Positions 44,745 to 53,343 of a DNA stretch of 64,000 nt are shown here, one piece after another. The DNA comes from Methylacidimicrobium fagopyrum. Its GTDB lineage: Bacteria; Verrucomicrobiota; Verrucomicrobiia; Limisphaerales; UBA11358. The translations under genes were made by a program, and so were the position numbers. The first letter of the stretch is position 1; each line of letters opens with the position of its first letter. The notes under the pieces are model-generated. The model did no database searches. It was given only the letters and a program-made list of their open reading frames with translations, and had not been told where the DNA came from. Location: assembly GCA_026225255.1 (NCBI GenBank), contig JAMFSJ010000033.1, positions 186,001 to 250,000 on the forward strand, written 5' to 3'.

Positions 44745-45230
44745 ATGCAAAAATCCATGAAGCCAATTTTACGTTTTATCGCCGCGTCCGTCGTGTTGTT
44801 CGCGGCGTTTTTTCTCGCGGGTTGCAAAACCACGGACACTGCGGATTCCGGCCAACTCGCGTCGCTGGAGATTTCCGGCCATAGCGAAGTGGAAATTTTG
44901 CGCGCCATGCAAGCGGTTTTTCAGGACGAGGGTTACGAGCACATGACCGGCATGGTTTACGATAAAAAAGGTTCGGCGTGGGACGCGGCCGCTTACGGCG
45001 GTTGGTCGCTCGGCGCTGTTTACGTGCGCTTGAAACTCACCGTGGACTCGACCGTAACCCGCAGTTACATCGTCGGTTGCGACGCCTACATGGTGAATGG
45101 TCGCAACCAAGGCGTTTTGGAAGAGGAACGAAAAATGTATGTCAGCGAACGTTCCGAATGTAAACGGATTTTGAATGAGATCCAAACGCGGCTGGATATG
45201 CCGCCGACGGGTGGAACCAATCCACAATGA
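44745..45230 (+). CDS. Small putative lipoprotein
   Basis: A 161-residue exported protein with a lipoprotein signal: hydrophobic AASVVLFAAFFLAGC followed by KTTDTADSG. The mature part (EISGHSEVEILRAMQAVFQD, EGYEHMTGMVYDKKGSAWD, YVRLKLTVDSTVTRSYIVGC) is not a family I recognise. It overlaps the glycosylase gene by 3-4 nt and follows argD closely, so it is co-transcribed with the arginine genes. An ATG at 44757 (MKPILRF) is an alternative start. Confidence 0.78.
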   Translation: MQKSMKPILRFIAASVVLFAAFFLAGCKTTDTADSGQLASLEISGHSEVEILRAMQAVFQDEGYEHMTGMVYDKKGSAWDAAAYGGWSLGAVYVRLKLTVDSTVTRSYIVGCDAYMVNGRNQGVLEEERKMYVSERSECKRILNEIQTRLDMPPTGGTNPQ

Positions 45231-45883
45231 CGCCGGAAATTCTTCGCCATCTCGCCGCGGCGGATCCGGTCATGCGCCGGATCATCCGCGACATTGGTGC
45301 GTGCGAATTAAAACCGGAAACCCGCCGTTCACCGTTTCAATCGCTCGTGCAAGCCGTAGCGCATCAACAACTCAACGGCACGGCGGCGGAAACCATTCTT
45401 ACGCGTTTTCGGAAATTATTTCCCGGTCGTCGTTTTCCACGCGCGGAAGATGTGGCGAATGTCACGGATGAACAGATTCGCGCGTGCGGATTTTCTTTTG
45501 CGAAAATAAAAGCCATCCGCGACATCGCCGAAAAAACCTTGTCCGGCGTGATTCCCACGGCGCGCGAAATTGTGAAATTGTCCGACGATGAAATTGTCGC
45601 GCGGCTCACGGAAGTTCGTGGTGTAGGTCGTTGGACGGTCGAGATGCTGTTGATTTTTCAACTCGGTCGTCATGACGTTTTGCCCGCCGATGACTTCGGC
45701 GTGCGCAGCGGTTTCGGTCACGCTTATCGCCAAGGTAATATGCCGAAGCCGAAGGAGTTGCTGTCGCACGGCGAAAAATGGCGGCCGCATCGCACCACCG
45801 CCGCGTGGTATCTTTGGCGCACCGCCGACGCCGCGAAAAAACCGGCGAAAAAACCGGCGAAAAAACCGGCGAAAAAGAAGTGA
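45227..45883 (+). CDS. AlkA-like DNA-3-methyladenine glycosylase with a PAKK-repeat tail
   Basis: A helix-hairpin-helix GPD base-excision glycosylase of 218 residues that removes alkylated bases. Seen: FQSLVQAVAHQQLNGTAAET, LTEVRGVGRWTVEMLLIFQL (HhH) and the catalytic aspartate in HDVLPADDFGVRSGF. The last ~15 residues are PAKKPAKKPAKKK, encoded by a 12-bp tandem repeat (about 45835-45876). This basic tail is absent from ordinary AlkA and resembles histone-H1-like DNA-binding tails. The ATG overlaps the preceding stop. The gene sits inside the arginine cluster near ogt. Confidence 0.9.
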   Translation: MTPEILRHLAAADPVMRRIIRDIGACELKPETRRSPFQSLVQAVAHQQLNGTAAETILTRFRKLFPGRRFPRAEDVANVTDEQIRACGFSFAKIKAIRDIAEKTLSGVIPTAREIVKLSDDEIVARLTEVRGVGRWTVEMLLIFQLGRHDVLPADDFGVRSGFGHAYRQGNMPKPKELLSHGEKWRPHRTTAAWYLWRTADAAKKPAKKPAKKPAKKK

Positions 45884-45947
45884 CGTCGCGCCTTCGTTCG
45901 GGTAAATAATTTTCTTTGGAGGGAAATTCCAAAAGCATTTTAGAACC

Positions 45948-46865
45948 ATGAAACACTTGTTGTCGTTGGAAAAATTGCCACGCGCGGATTTTGAAAAGAT
46001 TTTGCGCGACGCCGCCGTGTTCAAAAAAGAGCGCGGCCAGCACCAAACGCAGCCGCTCGCCGGCCAGACGTGGGCGCTAATTTTTTCCAAATCCTCCACG
46101 CGCACGCGAGTTTCTTTCGAGGTGGGCATTCGCGAACTGGGCGGCAACGTGATGTTTCTGAATGCCAATGATATTCAACTGGGCCGCGGCGAACCGATCA
46201 AGGACACGGCGCGGGTTTTGGGCCGCATGATTCATGGTGCGGTCATCCGCACGTTCGCGCAGAGCGATGTGGAGACGTTCGCGGAGTTTTCCAAAATCCC
46301 GACGATCAACGCGCTGACGGATGACGAACATCCGTGCCAGATCCTCGCAGACATCCAGACATTTGAAGAAATGCGTGGACCGATTGCGGGTAAAGTTGTG
46401 ACGTTCATCGGCGACGGCGCGTGCAACATGCCGATCTCGTGGATTTTCGCGGCGGTAAAATTAGGTTTTGAATTACGCATCGCCGCGCCGAAAGAATTTC
46501 AGCCGAGCGCGGAAATTCTGAAACGTGCGAGTGCGCTCACGCAAGCCGGCGGCAAAATTATTTGCACGGAAGATTTAGCCGCCGCTGCGACCGGCGCCGA
46601 TGTGCTTTACACCGACGTGTGGATTTCGATGGGCAAGGAAGCTGAAGCCGCTGAGCGCATCAAAATATTGAATGGTTATCAGATCAATCAAAAGCTGGTG
46701 CGGCTCGCCAAACCTGGCGCGCTCGTGATGCATTGTCTGCCCGCGTATCGCGGCAAGGAAATTGACGATGAAACTTTTGAGGCGAATGCGGGCACGATTT
46801 TCACGCAAGCTGAAAATCGGTTGCACGCGCAGAAGGCGGTTTTGAATTGGTGCGTGACGGATTAA
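45948..46865 (+). CDS. argF: Ornithine carbamoyltransferase ArgF
   Basis: The enzyme makes citrulline from ornithine and carbamoyl phosphate. The 305-residue protein has the carbamoyl-phosphate motif FSKSSTRTRVSFEVGI, the second motif NALTDDEHPCQILADIQTF, the ornithine-binding DVWISMGKEAEA and the C-terminal VMHCLPAYRGKEIDDE. This is the last gene of the argB-argD-(lipoprotein)-alkA-argF run, about 64 nt after alkA. Confidence 0.96.
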   Translation: MKHLLSLEKLPRADFEKILRDAAVFKKERGQHQTQPLAGQTWALIFSKSSTRTRVSFEVGIRELGGNVMFLNANDIQLGRGEPIKDTARVLGRMIHGAVIRTFAQSDVETFAEFSKIPTINALTDDEHPCQILADIQTFEEMRGPIAGKVVTFIGDGACNMPISWIFAAVKLGFELRIAAPKEFQPSAEILKRASALTQAGGKIICTEDLAAAATGADVLYTDVWISMGKEAEAAERIKILNGYQINQKLVRLAKPGALVMHCLPAYRGKEIDDETFEANAGTIFTQAENRLHAQKAVLNWCVTD

Positions 46866-46918
46866 CGGAAAAGCGCAAGCTAAGCCAGAGTGCTTGGCTG
46901 GACATCAAAACCCTTGGT

Positions 46919-47446
46919 TCACGCGTTATACTGCACGTTTTCCCGTGCCAATAAATCTCGTTTTCGATCCAAACCGCTGGAGAAACCGCCGAGCTTTTTA
47001 TTGGCCGCGAGCACGCGATGGCAGGGAACTAAAACCGGAATTGGATTCGCACCGCACGCGCCGCCAACCGCACGGACGGCTTTAGGATTACGGATCGCCG
47101 CCGCTATTTCGCCGTAGCTTTTGGTTTTGCCGAGCGGTATTTTTAACATCGCCTGCCAGACACTTTTTTGAAATTTCGTTTTACCCGACCAATCGAGCGG
47201 TGGAAATTCTTTGGGTTCGCGACCGGCCAGCATTTTTCTCAGCGCGTCGGTCGCCGCGCGATGCCATTTGAGAATTTGCGTGGGAATTGATTTTGAACTG
47301 ACGGCGCGTCCGCTTTTGTTTGGCTTGGGCGCGATGAGTCCGTCGAGGTTGGGGAAATCTAATTCCGCCAAACCTTTTTCCGAATAATGTGCGATGTATT
47401 CGCCATCACTTGTGGTGATCGGAAGTTCAAATAACGTAGCTTTCAT
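46919..47446 (-). CDS. ogt: Methylated-DNA--protein-cysteine methyltransferase
   Basis: A suicide DNA-repair protein of 175 residues that takes methyl groups from O6-methylguanine. The active-site motif is PIPVLVPCHRVLAANKKLGG, preceded by the helix-turn-helix KIPLGKTKSYGEIAAAI. The N-terminal domain (TTSDGEYIAHYSEKGLAELD) matches Ogt. It is the last gene of a three-gene minus-strand operon (gaps of 9 and 6 nt) and faces argF. An AlkA-like glycosylase lies 1 kb away on the other strand. Confidence 0.94.
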   Translation of the reverse strand: MKATLFELPITTSDGEYIAHYSEKGLAELDFPNLDGLIAPKPNKSGRAVSSKSIPTQILKWHRAATDALRKMLAGREPKEFPPLDWSGKTKFQKSVWQAMLKIPLGKTKSYGEIAAAIRNPKAVRAVGGACGANPIPVLVPCHRVLAANKKLGGFSSGLDRKRDLLARENVQYNA

Positions 47447-47455
47447 GCGAAATTT

Positions 47456-47974
47456 TTAATGCCGCCACAGCACGAGACATAACCCAAGTAAGCCGGCGGT
47501 GAGGCAGATCACCAACATGATGAAACGATTGCGTGCGACGCGTTTTTCGTAACGCAACGGACGCAGGCCGTGGACGCCGCCGGCGGCGAGGTAATTCACG
47601 AGGCGCGGATTGCTCGTCGTCGGTCCGCGAAAATGATTGCGCCAGCGATTCCACAACGCGGGCAGATCATATTTTCGCACGCCGAGATCATTGTAGATTT
47701 CCGGGATTACGTTTTCGGTGCGTGGGGCGAGCGGGCTACGTTTGAGTTCTTCAAAAACGGGCTCCGCTTTGGGCGCTGGTGACGGCGCGGGCTTTTCAAC
47801 GGTGCGCGAAATGGTGGCCCCTTGGGGCGTGGCGGTGGAACGATATTTGGGCGCGGCGGGCGATTGCAACTGCGTGTCGAGCTTTTTGATTTCGGCTTCG
47901 AGCGCGGCAATTTCGTCGTTCAACGAACGTGCCTTGTCAGAAATCAGATCCGGCTTTTTTTTCGACAACCCCAT
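47456..47974 (-). CDS. Tail-anchored coiled-coil membrane protein
   Basis: The 172-residue protein is not from a family I recognise. The N-terminus is a short coiled coil (DKARSLNDEIAALEAEIKKLD), then a Pro/Ala-rich linker (SPAAPKYRSTATPQ, EKPAPSPAPKAEP), a conserved-looking central region (NVIPEIYNDLGVRKYDLPAL, WNRWRNHFRGPTTSNPRL) and one C-terminal membrane helix (FIMLVICLTAGLLGLCLVLW). Most of it would face the cytosol. It is the middle gene of the ogt operon and is architecturally parallel to the protein at 47981. Confidence 0.72.
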   Translation of the reverse strand: MGLSKKKPDLISDKARSLNDEIAALEAEIKKLDTQLQSPAAPKYRSTATPQGATISRTVEKPAPSPAPKAEPVFEELKRSPLAPRTENVIPEIYNDLGVRKYDLPALWNRWRNHFRGPTTSNPRLVNYLAAGGVHGLRPLRYEKRVARNRFIMLVICLTAGLLGLCLVLWRH

Positions 47975-47980
47975 GTCGCC

Positions 47981-48631
47981 TCACTTTCGCGCGAGAATCG
48001 CAATGAAAATTCCCAGCGCGGCAATCGCCACCAACAACAGCGGCCACGTCAGCGCCAAACCGATCTTGCAGAGCTGGGCAAAATCCAATTCCGCCAGCGA
48101 AGGGGTTGCGGCCTTGGGCGAATTATTTTCTGCCGTCGCCAGCGGTTTGTTTTCACCCGCGAGCACGGGCAGTTTGAGCCGAGCGGAATTCCATTCCATG
48201 CGGGCATTTTCGATGGCGGTCAAAGCGCGCGTGAGTTCAATCTGAAAATTTTCCTTTGTCCACGTTTCATCGCGGATGGCCTGAACTTTGGCGAGGGCGG
48301 TGCGAAAATCACTGACGGTTTTGACCATCTGTTCGGCGTCGCGACGGGCGTTAAATTCGGATTCTTCCAACAAGCCAAGTCCGCGCGTGAGATTTTGGAT
48401 GATCTCTTGGCGACCGGTTTGAAATTCGGCCTGGCGCCGGCGCAATTCTTCGAGTCCGGCGCGTTCGCGTTCGAGTTCTTCTTGCGCGCGCTTGAGTTCG
48501 ACCAATTTTTGCTGCGCCTCGACGACCTTGCGGTCCACATCATCGCGCGTGGGCGCGTTCGCGGTGAATGCCGGTTTGTTCGCCGTAAAATCCGTGTCGA
48601 TAAATTCTGTGGTGTCGTATTCGCCAGCCAT
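47981..48631 (-). CDS. Long coiled-coil protein with a C-terminal membrane helix
   Basis: A 216-residue protein of unknown family. Residues ~28-95 form a long coiled coil (DRKVVEAQQKLVELKRAQEE, LERERAGLEELRRRQAEFQT), a second helical stretch follows (NARRDAEQMVKTVSDFRTAL), and it ends in a single hydrophobic helix (LALTWPLLLVAIAALGIFIA) with no tail. The topology suggests a cytosolic coiled coil tethered to the membrane, possibly partnering the next protein (47456-47974). First gene of the ogt operon. Confidence 0.75.
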   Translation of the reverse strand: MAGEYDTTEFIDTDFTANKPAFTANAPTRDDVDRKVVEAQQKLVELKRAQEELERERAGLEELRRRQAEFQTGRQEIIQNLTRGLGLLEESEFNARRDAEQMVKTVSDFRTALAKVQAIRDETWTKENFQIELTRALTAIENARMEWNSARLKLPVLAGENKPLATAENNSPKAATPSLAELDFAQLCKIGLALTWPLLLVAIAALGIFIAILARK

Positions 48632-49008
48632 GAAGCGACTTTAGAAGCTTGCGGCACAAGTGTAAAGTGGCGTTTCAATCGGAGATTAAATTAACCGCCG
48701 CTGGCCGTGGATTTATCGGAAAGAATGAATGCCGCCGGCAGCCGGAGGAAACGCTTTGATCCGCGCGGCCCGGTTATTTCAGCCTTCATCCTTCGGCTTT
48801 CGGCCTAGTTTTTTCTGTGTCCCTCCTTGGTGAAATTTCTTTGGCGGGCGTTTGGCGGTTGATAACTCGCGGACGCTCGCGGGCACCAGCTTATTTTTTT
48901 GTGATATTTTCTGAAATATGCTTTCGCGGCTTGCCAAGTTTTCGGTTCCTCGGCAAAGTTGGGCAGGATTTTCAATTAAACGCTGCCGCAAGGATTTTTA
49001 CGAAGATT
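48632..49008. other. Noncoding region upstream of gltA
   Basis: The region contains short hairpin words (GCCGCCGGCAGCCGG at 48731, CATCCTTCGGCTTTCGG near 48788) and one arm of the CTGTGTCC/CCTTGG repeat family (48812-48835). An in-frame extension of gltA back to 48817 runs through it, but it has no similarity to citrate synthase. The gltA promoter must lie here, but I cannot place it confidently. Confidence 0.5.
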
Positions 49009-50301
49009 ATGAGTAACGAAGCCAAACTAGAATTGGACGGAAAAGTTTTCACGCTGCCAACCATCACGGGCAGTGAACAGGAACGCGCGGTGGATGTCTC
49101 GTCTTTGCGCGCCAACACCAACTTCATCACGCTGGACGATGGTTACGGCAACACTGGCTCATGCGTGAGCAAGGTGACGTTTATTGATGGGGATAAGGGC
49201 ATTCTGCGTTATCGCGGCATTCCGATTGAGGAACTGGCGGAGAAATCCAGCTTCATCGAGACGGCGTATTTGCTCATCTACGGGACGTTGCCGACGCGGC
49301 CGCAATTGAAACAATTCTCGGACACGATCGCGGAGCATCAGTTTTTGCACGAGGACATGAAGTATCATTTCCAAGGTTTTCCCGCGGGTTCGCATCCGAT
49401 GGCGATCTTGTCTTCGATGATCAACGCGGCAAGTTGTTTTGACGAAGGTTTGATGAACTGGCACGAAGGCAAGGCGCGGTTCGATACTTACGTGGCAAAA
49501 TTGATTTCGCAAGTGCGGACGATCGCGGCGTATTCGCATCGGCAATCGAAAGGTTTGCCGCTGATGTATCCGAAGCAATCGCTCAAATATACGCCGAACT
49601 TCCTGCACATGTTGTTCTCGATGCCGTATGAAGATTTGGAGATCAAGCCGGAAGTCGCGAAGGCGTTGGATTTAATTTTTCTGTTGCACGCGGATCACGA
49701 ACAAAATTGTTCGACTTCGACCGTGCGCATGGTGGCCTCGAGTCAGGCGAATCTGTATGCGAGTTGTTCGGCGGGCGTGTGCGCCTTGTGGGGTCCGCTG
49801 CACGGCGGCGCGAATCAAGCGGTCATTGAGATGCTCGAACAAATTCATCGCGAAGGGGATGACGGCTCGAAATTTATTTTGGCGGCGAAGGACAAGACGA
49901 GCGGTAAAAAACTGATGGGCTTCGGCCATCGCGTTTATAAAAATCACGATCCGCGCGCTAAAATCATCAAAAAAGCGTGCGATGATGTGTTGTCCAAATT
50001 AAACATCAATGACCCGTTGTTGGACATTGCGAAGAAATTGGAAGAGGCGGCGTTGAAAGATTCTTACTTCGTGGAACGGAAATTATATCCGAACGTGGAT
50101 TTTTACAGCGGCATCATCATGCGCGCGATCGGGATTCCCGTGGAGATGTTCACGGTGATTTTTGCGATCGGGCGGATGCCGGGTTGGATCGCGAATTACA
50201 AGGAAATCATGGAAGAACCGAAGACGCGTATTTATCGGCCGCGCCAGATTTACACCGGTCGCACGGAAAATCATTACGTTCCACTGGACGAGCGGAAGTG
50301 A
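49009..50301 (+). CDS. gltA: Citrate synthase GltA
   Basis: Type II citrate synthase of 430 residues, condensing acetyl-CoA and oxaloacetate at TCA-cycle entry. Catalytic and binding residues are in place: LHADHEQNCSTSTVRMVAS, ALWGPLHGGANQAVIEML (His), KKLMGFGHRVYKNHDPRAK (His/Arg) and LYPNVDFYSGIIMRAIG (Asp), ending in RPRQIYTGRTEN. The ATG at 49009 gives the family-typical MSNEAKLELDGK start. sucD and sucC lie 2-9 kb downstream on the other strand. Confidence 0.97.
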   Translation: MSNEAKLELDGKVFTLPTITGSEQERAVDVSSLRANTNFITLDDGYGNTGSCVSKVTFIDGDKGILRYRGIPIEELAEKSSFIETAYLLIYGTLPTRPQLKQFSDTIAEHQFLHEDMKYHFQGFPAGSHPMAILSSMINAASCFDEGLMNWHEGKARFDTYVAKLISQVRTIAAYSHRQSKGLPLMYPKQSLKYTPNFLHMLFSMPYEDLEIKPEVAKALDLIFLLHADHEQNCSTSTVRMVASSQANLYASCSAGVCALWGPLHGGANQAVIEMLEQIHREGDDGSKFILAAKDKTSGKKLMGFGHRVYKNHDPRAKIIKKACDDVLSKLNINDPLLDIAKKLEEAALKDSYFVERKLYPNVDFYSGIIMRAIGIPVEMFTVIFAIGRMPGWIANYKEIMEEPKTRIYRPRQIYTGRTENHYVPLDERK

Positions 50302-50397
50302 TCAGATTGAGCTAAAAGACTTTAGGATTGATTGGGGACAAATCGTCGGATTATAGCGGGAGCGGAATAATAACTGCTGTCTGTGGCGTTTGATTTA

Positions 50398-51501
50398 ATG
50401 AGTAAAATTCTAGTCATAGACGACGAGATTTGGCTCCGGGAAATGATTCGCCTGGCGTTGATACAGCGGAGCTTTGAGGTCATCGAAGCGTTCGATGGCG
50501 CGAGTGGATTTGAAGCGGCGCGCAAGGAAATGCCGGATTTGATCCTGTGCGATGTCAACATGGACAAGGCGGGCGCGGGCTATGTGATGCTCGAAAAATT
50601 GCGCGAGGATAATCTTACCGCCGCCATTCCTTTCATTTTAATGACCGGTCTGGCTGATCCTAAAGGGATGCGGCACGGCATGGAATTAGGCGCGGACGAT
50701 TACCTGCCGAAACCGTTCAAGATCGAGGAACTTTACGCGGCCGTGGATGCGCGTCTGCGCAAAGTCCGCACTGTGCGCGAGGAAGCGGAACGGAAATTAT
50801 CGCAGCTTCGCAATCAAATCACCTTGATGATGCCGCACGAAATGCGCACGCCGTTGAACGGCATCATTTCAAACGCGGAACTTTTGGCGGTTTCGGCGGA
50901 CTCGCTCCGGCCCGCGGACATTGCGGAAATGGGCCGTGAAATTGCACAGTCTGGCCAGCGGCTCGAACGGTTGATTGAAAATTTCCTCATCTACGCGCAA
51001 CTGGAAATCGTGGCGAATGATCCCGAAAATATCCGGGCACTGCGCGCGGCGACGACATTTAAGCCGGCAACCATCGCGCGGGAATTCAGTGTCCTCAATG
51101 CCGAACGCATGGGACGTTTGCCGGATCTTTTGATCGAGGTGGCCGATGCGCCGGTGGCGATCGCCGAGGATTATTTCAAAAAGATTATCACTGAACTCGT
51201 GCAGAACGCGTTCAAATTTTCCGAAGCCGATTCGCCGGTGCGGGTGCGCTTGGCTGCGGCGGGCGATCACATCGAATTATCCGTGTGTGATCAAGGGCGC
51301 GGATTTTCCACCGAGCACATCCGGCGGATTGACGCGTATGTGCAGTTCGAGCGCAAAATGCAGGATCAAGAAGGCTTGGGCCTCGGCCTGACCATCGCCA
51401 AAAAATTGGTGGAACTGCATGGCGGCGCGCTGATGATCGAAGGTAAAAAAGGTTCCGGTTCAACCGTCACCGTCCGCTTGCCGTTGGCCAAACTGGCTTG
51501 A
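50398..51501 (+). CDS. Hybrid receiver-histidine kinase
   Basis: A soluble 367-residue protein with an N-terminal receiver domain (ILVIDDEIWLREMIRLAL; phospho-acceptor Asp in PDLILCDVNMD; LMTGLADP; KPF at DDYLPKPFKIEEL), followed directly by a histidine kinase: an H-box ITLMMPHEMRTPLNGII, N-box ITELVQNAFKFSEAD, G1 SVCDQGRGFS and G2 LGLGLTIAKKLVEL. A receiver ahead of a kinase core lets an upstream kinase control it. The ATG at 50398 is chosen. It lies about 97 nt after gltA. Confidence 0.9.
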   Translation: MSKILVIDDEIWLREMIRLALIQRSFEVIEAFDGASGFEAARKEMPDLILCDVNMDKAGAGYVMLEKLREDNLTAAIPFILMTGLADPKGMRHGMELGADDYLPKPFKIEELYAAVDARLRKVRTVREEAERKLSQLRNQITLMMPHEMRTPLNGIISNAELLAVSADSLRPADIAEMGREIAQSGQRLERLIENFLIYAQLEIVANDPENIRALRAATTFKPATIAREFSVLNAERMGRLPDLLIEVADAPVAIAEDYFKKIITELVQNAFKFSEADSPVRVRLAAAGDHIELSVCDQGRGFSTEHIRRIDAYVQFERKMQDQEGLGLGLTIAKKLVELHGGALMIEGKKGSGSTVTVRLPLAKLA

Positions 51502-51507
51502 TGGATC

Positions 51508-52335
51508 TCAAAAATGGTGCGTGTAAAGCCACCTCAAACCGCGCGTCGCGAATTCACCGGCGAAGAAAATAATTGCCACTGCCAGCACCGGCGCTAAATC
51601 CACGCGACCAATCCGCAACGGAAATATTTTTAACGGTGCCAGCATTTTTCGCGCAACGACGTTGAGGTAATTCCAGAACGGATGCTGGCCGAAATAAACG
51701 TAGCTGTTCGCCAGATGCAGCAGCAGAATGACGATCGCGGGAATTTTCCACACGAGATAACTGGCGAGTCCGATGACGATGGATTGTTCAATTCGTTGCG
51801 CGGCAGAAGCGGGATAGGGAATGATTTGCAGCCACGCAAAAAGCCAGTTTGCCAGCCACCAACACCCAGCCGTCGCGATGAATGGTAAACAGATTTTCAC
51901 TGAGCGCGGCCAGTTGTCCACGCGTCCCAAGGGAACTTTCACCAATCCTTGAATCGGGTCGGGGCCTTTCAATAACGAGAGCAGCAGCAGCGACACATAA
52001 AAAATCCCGAGGGCCAGTCCGAAGCTGAAAAAAGAGAAAATTAAAATTCGCGAAAAGGAATCGCTGCGGAACGATAGCGCGATGACATCCAAATCCAACT
52101 TCGCCGTCCAATGCGTCATCGAGCCGATCCAGCGGTAGAGCACCGCGCGCACGAACAGGAGTCCGATGATGAAAACGAGCAGATGCCAGCGACGTAGTTT
52201 TTCCGGCGACGCCGGCCGCAGCGTGCCCATCAACGTCGCGGGCGTGCGCTTGGCCAGCGGGTCGAACCGGAGCGAGCGCCAATTCAACCACAGCAGCAAC
52301 CCGGCGAGGTTCAGGATGGAATCAATAAAGCCCAT
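51508..52335 (-). CDS. YggT-family-like integral membrane protein
   Basis: The 275-residue protein has about six membrane helices. The C-terminal YFGQHPFWNYLNVVARKMLA followed by PLKIFPLRIGRVDLAPVLAV looks like a YggT (cell-division-associated or osmotic-shock membrane) repeat, with a degenerate first copy near LLSLLKGPDPIQGLVKVPLG. The N-terminal RPASPEKLRRWHLL links helices. Function of YggT proteins is poorly defined. It converges with the receiver-kinase gene (stops 6 nt apart). Confidence 0.7.
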   Translation of the reverse strand: MGFIDSILNLAGLLLWLNWRSLRFDPLAKRTPATLMGTLRPASPEKLRRWHLLVFIIGLLFVRAVLYRWIGSMTHWTAKLDLDVIALSFRSDSFSRILIFSFFSFGLALGIFYVSLLLLSLLKGPDPIQGLVKVPLGRVDNWPRSVKICLPFIATAGCWWLANWLFAWLQIIPYPASAAQRIEQSIVIGLASYLVWKIPAIVILLLHLANSYVYFGQHPFWNYLNVVARKMLAPLKIFPLRIGRVDLAPVLAVAIIFFAGEFATRGLRWLYTHHF

Positions 52336-52337
52336 AG

Positions 52338-52388
52338 GAATGACGAATGACGGATCACGAATTATCCGTCATTGGCAATTCGTCATTC
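52338..52388. repeat. AATGACGGAT hairpin of word repeats
   Basis: GAATGACGAATGACGGAT and ATCCGTCATT...CGTCATTC form nested inverted repeats between sucD and the YggT-like gene. The 10-bp inner stem AATGACGGAT/ATCCGTCATT is perfect. There is no T tract. Confidence 0.75.
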
Positions 52389-52398
52389 GTTATTTTCT

Positions 52399-53301
52399 TC
52401 AAATCATCTTCAACAGCGTGTCCGCCATTTCGCTTGGCGTGATGGAGATGCCGATGCCGGCGTCTTTGAACGCGGCGATCTTCGCTTCCGCTGTGCCTTT
52501 GCCGCCGCTAACGATCGCGCCCGCATGACCCATGCGGCGTCCGGGCGGAGCCGTGGCACCGGCGATGAAACCGGCGACCGGTTTTTTACAATGTTGTTTG
52601 ATCCACGCGGCGGCTTCTTCTTCCGCGCTGCCGCCGATTTCGCCGATCATGATGATGCCGTGCGTGTCGGGATCTTCGTTGAACAATTTAATGACGTCGA
52701 GGTGCGACGTGCCGTTCACCGGATCGCCGCCGATCCCGACGCAGGTGGATTGGCCGACGCCGCGCGATGTCAATTGCCAGACCGCTTCATACGTCAACGT
52801 GCCACTGCGCGAGACGACGCCGATGTGACCTTTTTTGTGAATGTAACCGGGTGCGATGCCGATGCGGCAGCCGCCGTGTGAATCTTTGCCTTCACCGGGC
52901 GTGACGAGGCCGGGACAGTTCGGTCCGATCAAGCGCGTCTTGAGATTGCCTTGCAACGCACGTTTGACGCGCACCATGTCGCGCACGGGAATGCCTTCCG
53001 TGATGGCGACGACGAGTTCCAGTCCGGCATCTGCGCCTTCGAGAATCGCATCCGCCGCGAAGGGCGGGGGAACGAACACCGCACTGGCGGTTGCCCCAGT
53101 CTGTTTCACGGCGTCGGCGACGGTATCAAAAATCGGAATTTTCTTGCCGCCATGTTCGAAGAATTGGCCGCCTTTGCCGGGCGTGACGCCGGCGACGATG
53201 AGCGTGCCGTAATCAATGGAGAGTTGTGCGTGCTTCGCGCCAAAGCTGCCAGTGATGCCTTGGACGAGAACTTTTGTGTTCGGGGTAACGAGAATAGACA
53301 T
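52399..53301 (-). CDS. sucD: Succinyl-CoA ligase alpha subunit SucD
   Basis: The alpha subunit (300 residues) carries the CoA-binding fold ([48 protein letters not shown]) and the phosphorylated histidine in [20 protein letters not shown]. With SucC it interconverts succinyl-CoA and succinate plus ATP or GTP in the TCA cycle. sucC normally sits directly upstream, but here it is about 4.2 kb away with unrelated genes between. A tandem ATTTACGATTT repeat (53303-53340) precedes the gene. Confidence 0.96.
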   Translation of the reverse strand: MSILVTPNTKVLVQGITGSFGAKHAQLSIDYGTLIVAGVTPGKGGQFFEHGGKKIPIFDTVADAVKQTGATASAVFVPPPFAADAILEGADAGLELVVAITEGIPVRDMVRVKRALQGNLKTRLIGPNCPGLVTPGEGKDSHGGCRIGIAPGYIHKKGHIGVVSRSGTLTYEAVWQLTSRGVGQSTCVGIGGDPVNGTSHLDVIKLFNEDPDTHGIIMIGEIGGSAEEEAAAWIKQHCKKPVAGFIAGATAPPGRRMGHAGAIVSGGKGTAEAKIAAFKDAGIGISITPSEMADTLLKMI

Positions 53302-53343
53302 GGTAAAATTTACGATTTCAGATTTACGATTTACGATTTTAAA

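Noticed and set aside
48817-49008. N-terminal extension of gltA
   Set aside because: Not similar to any citrate synthase and contains repeat words; the ATG at 49009 gives the family start.
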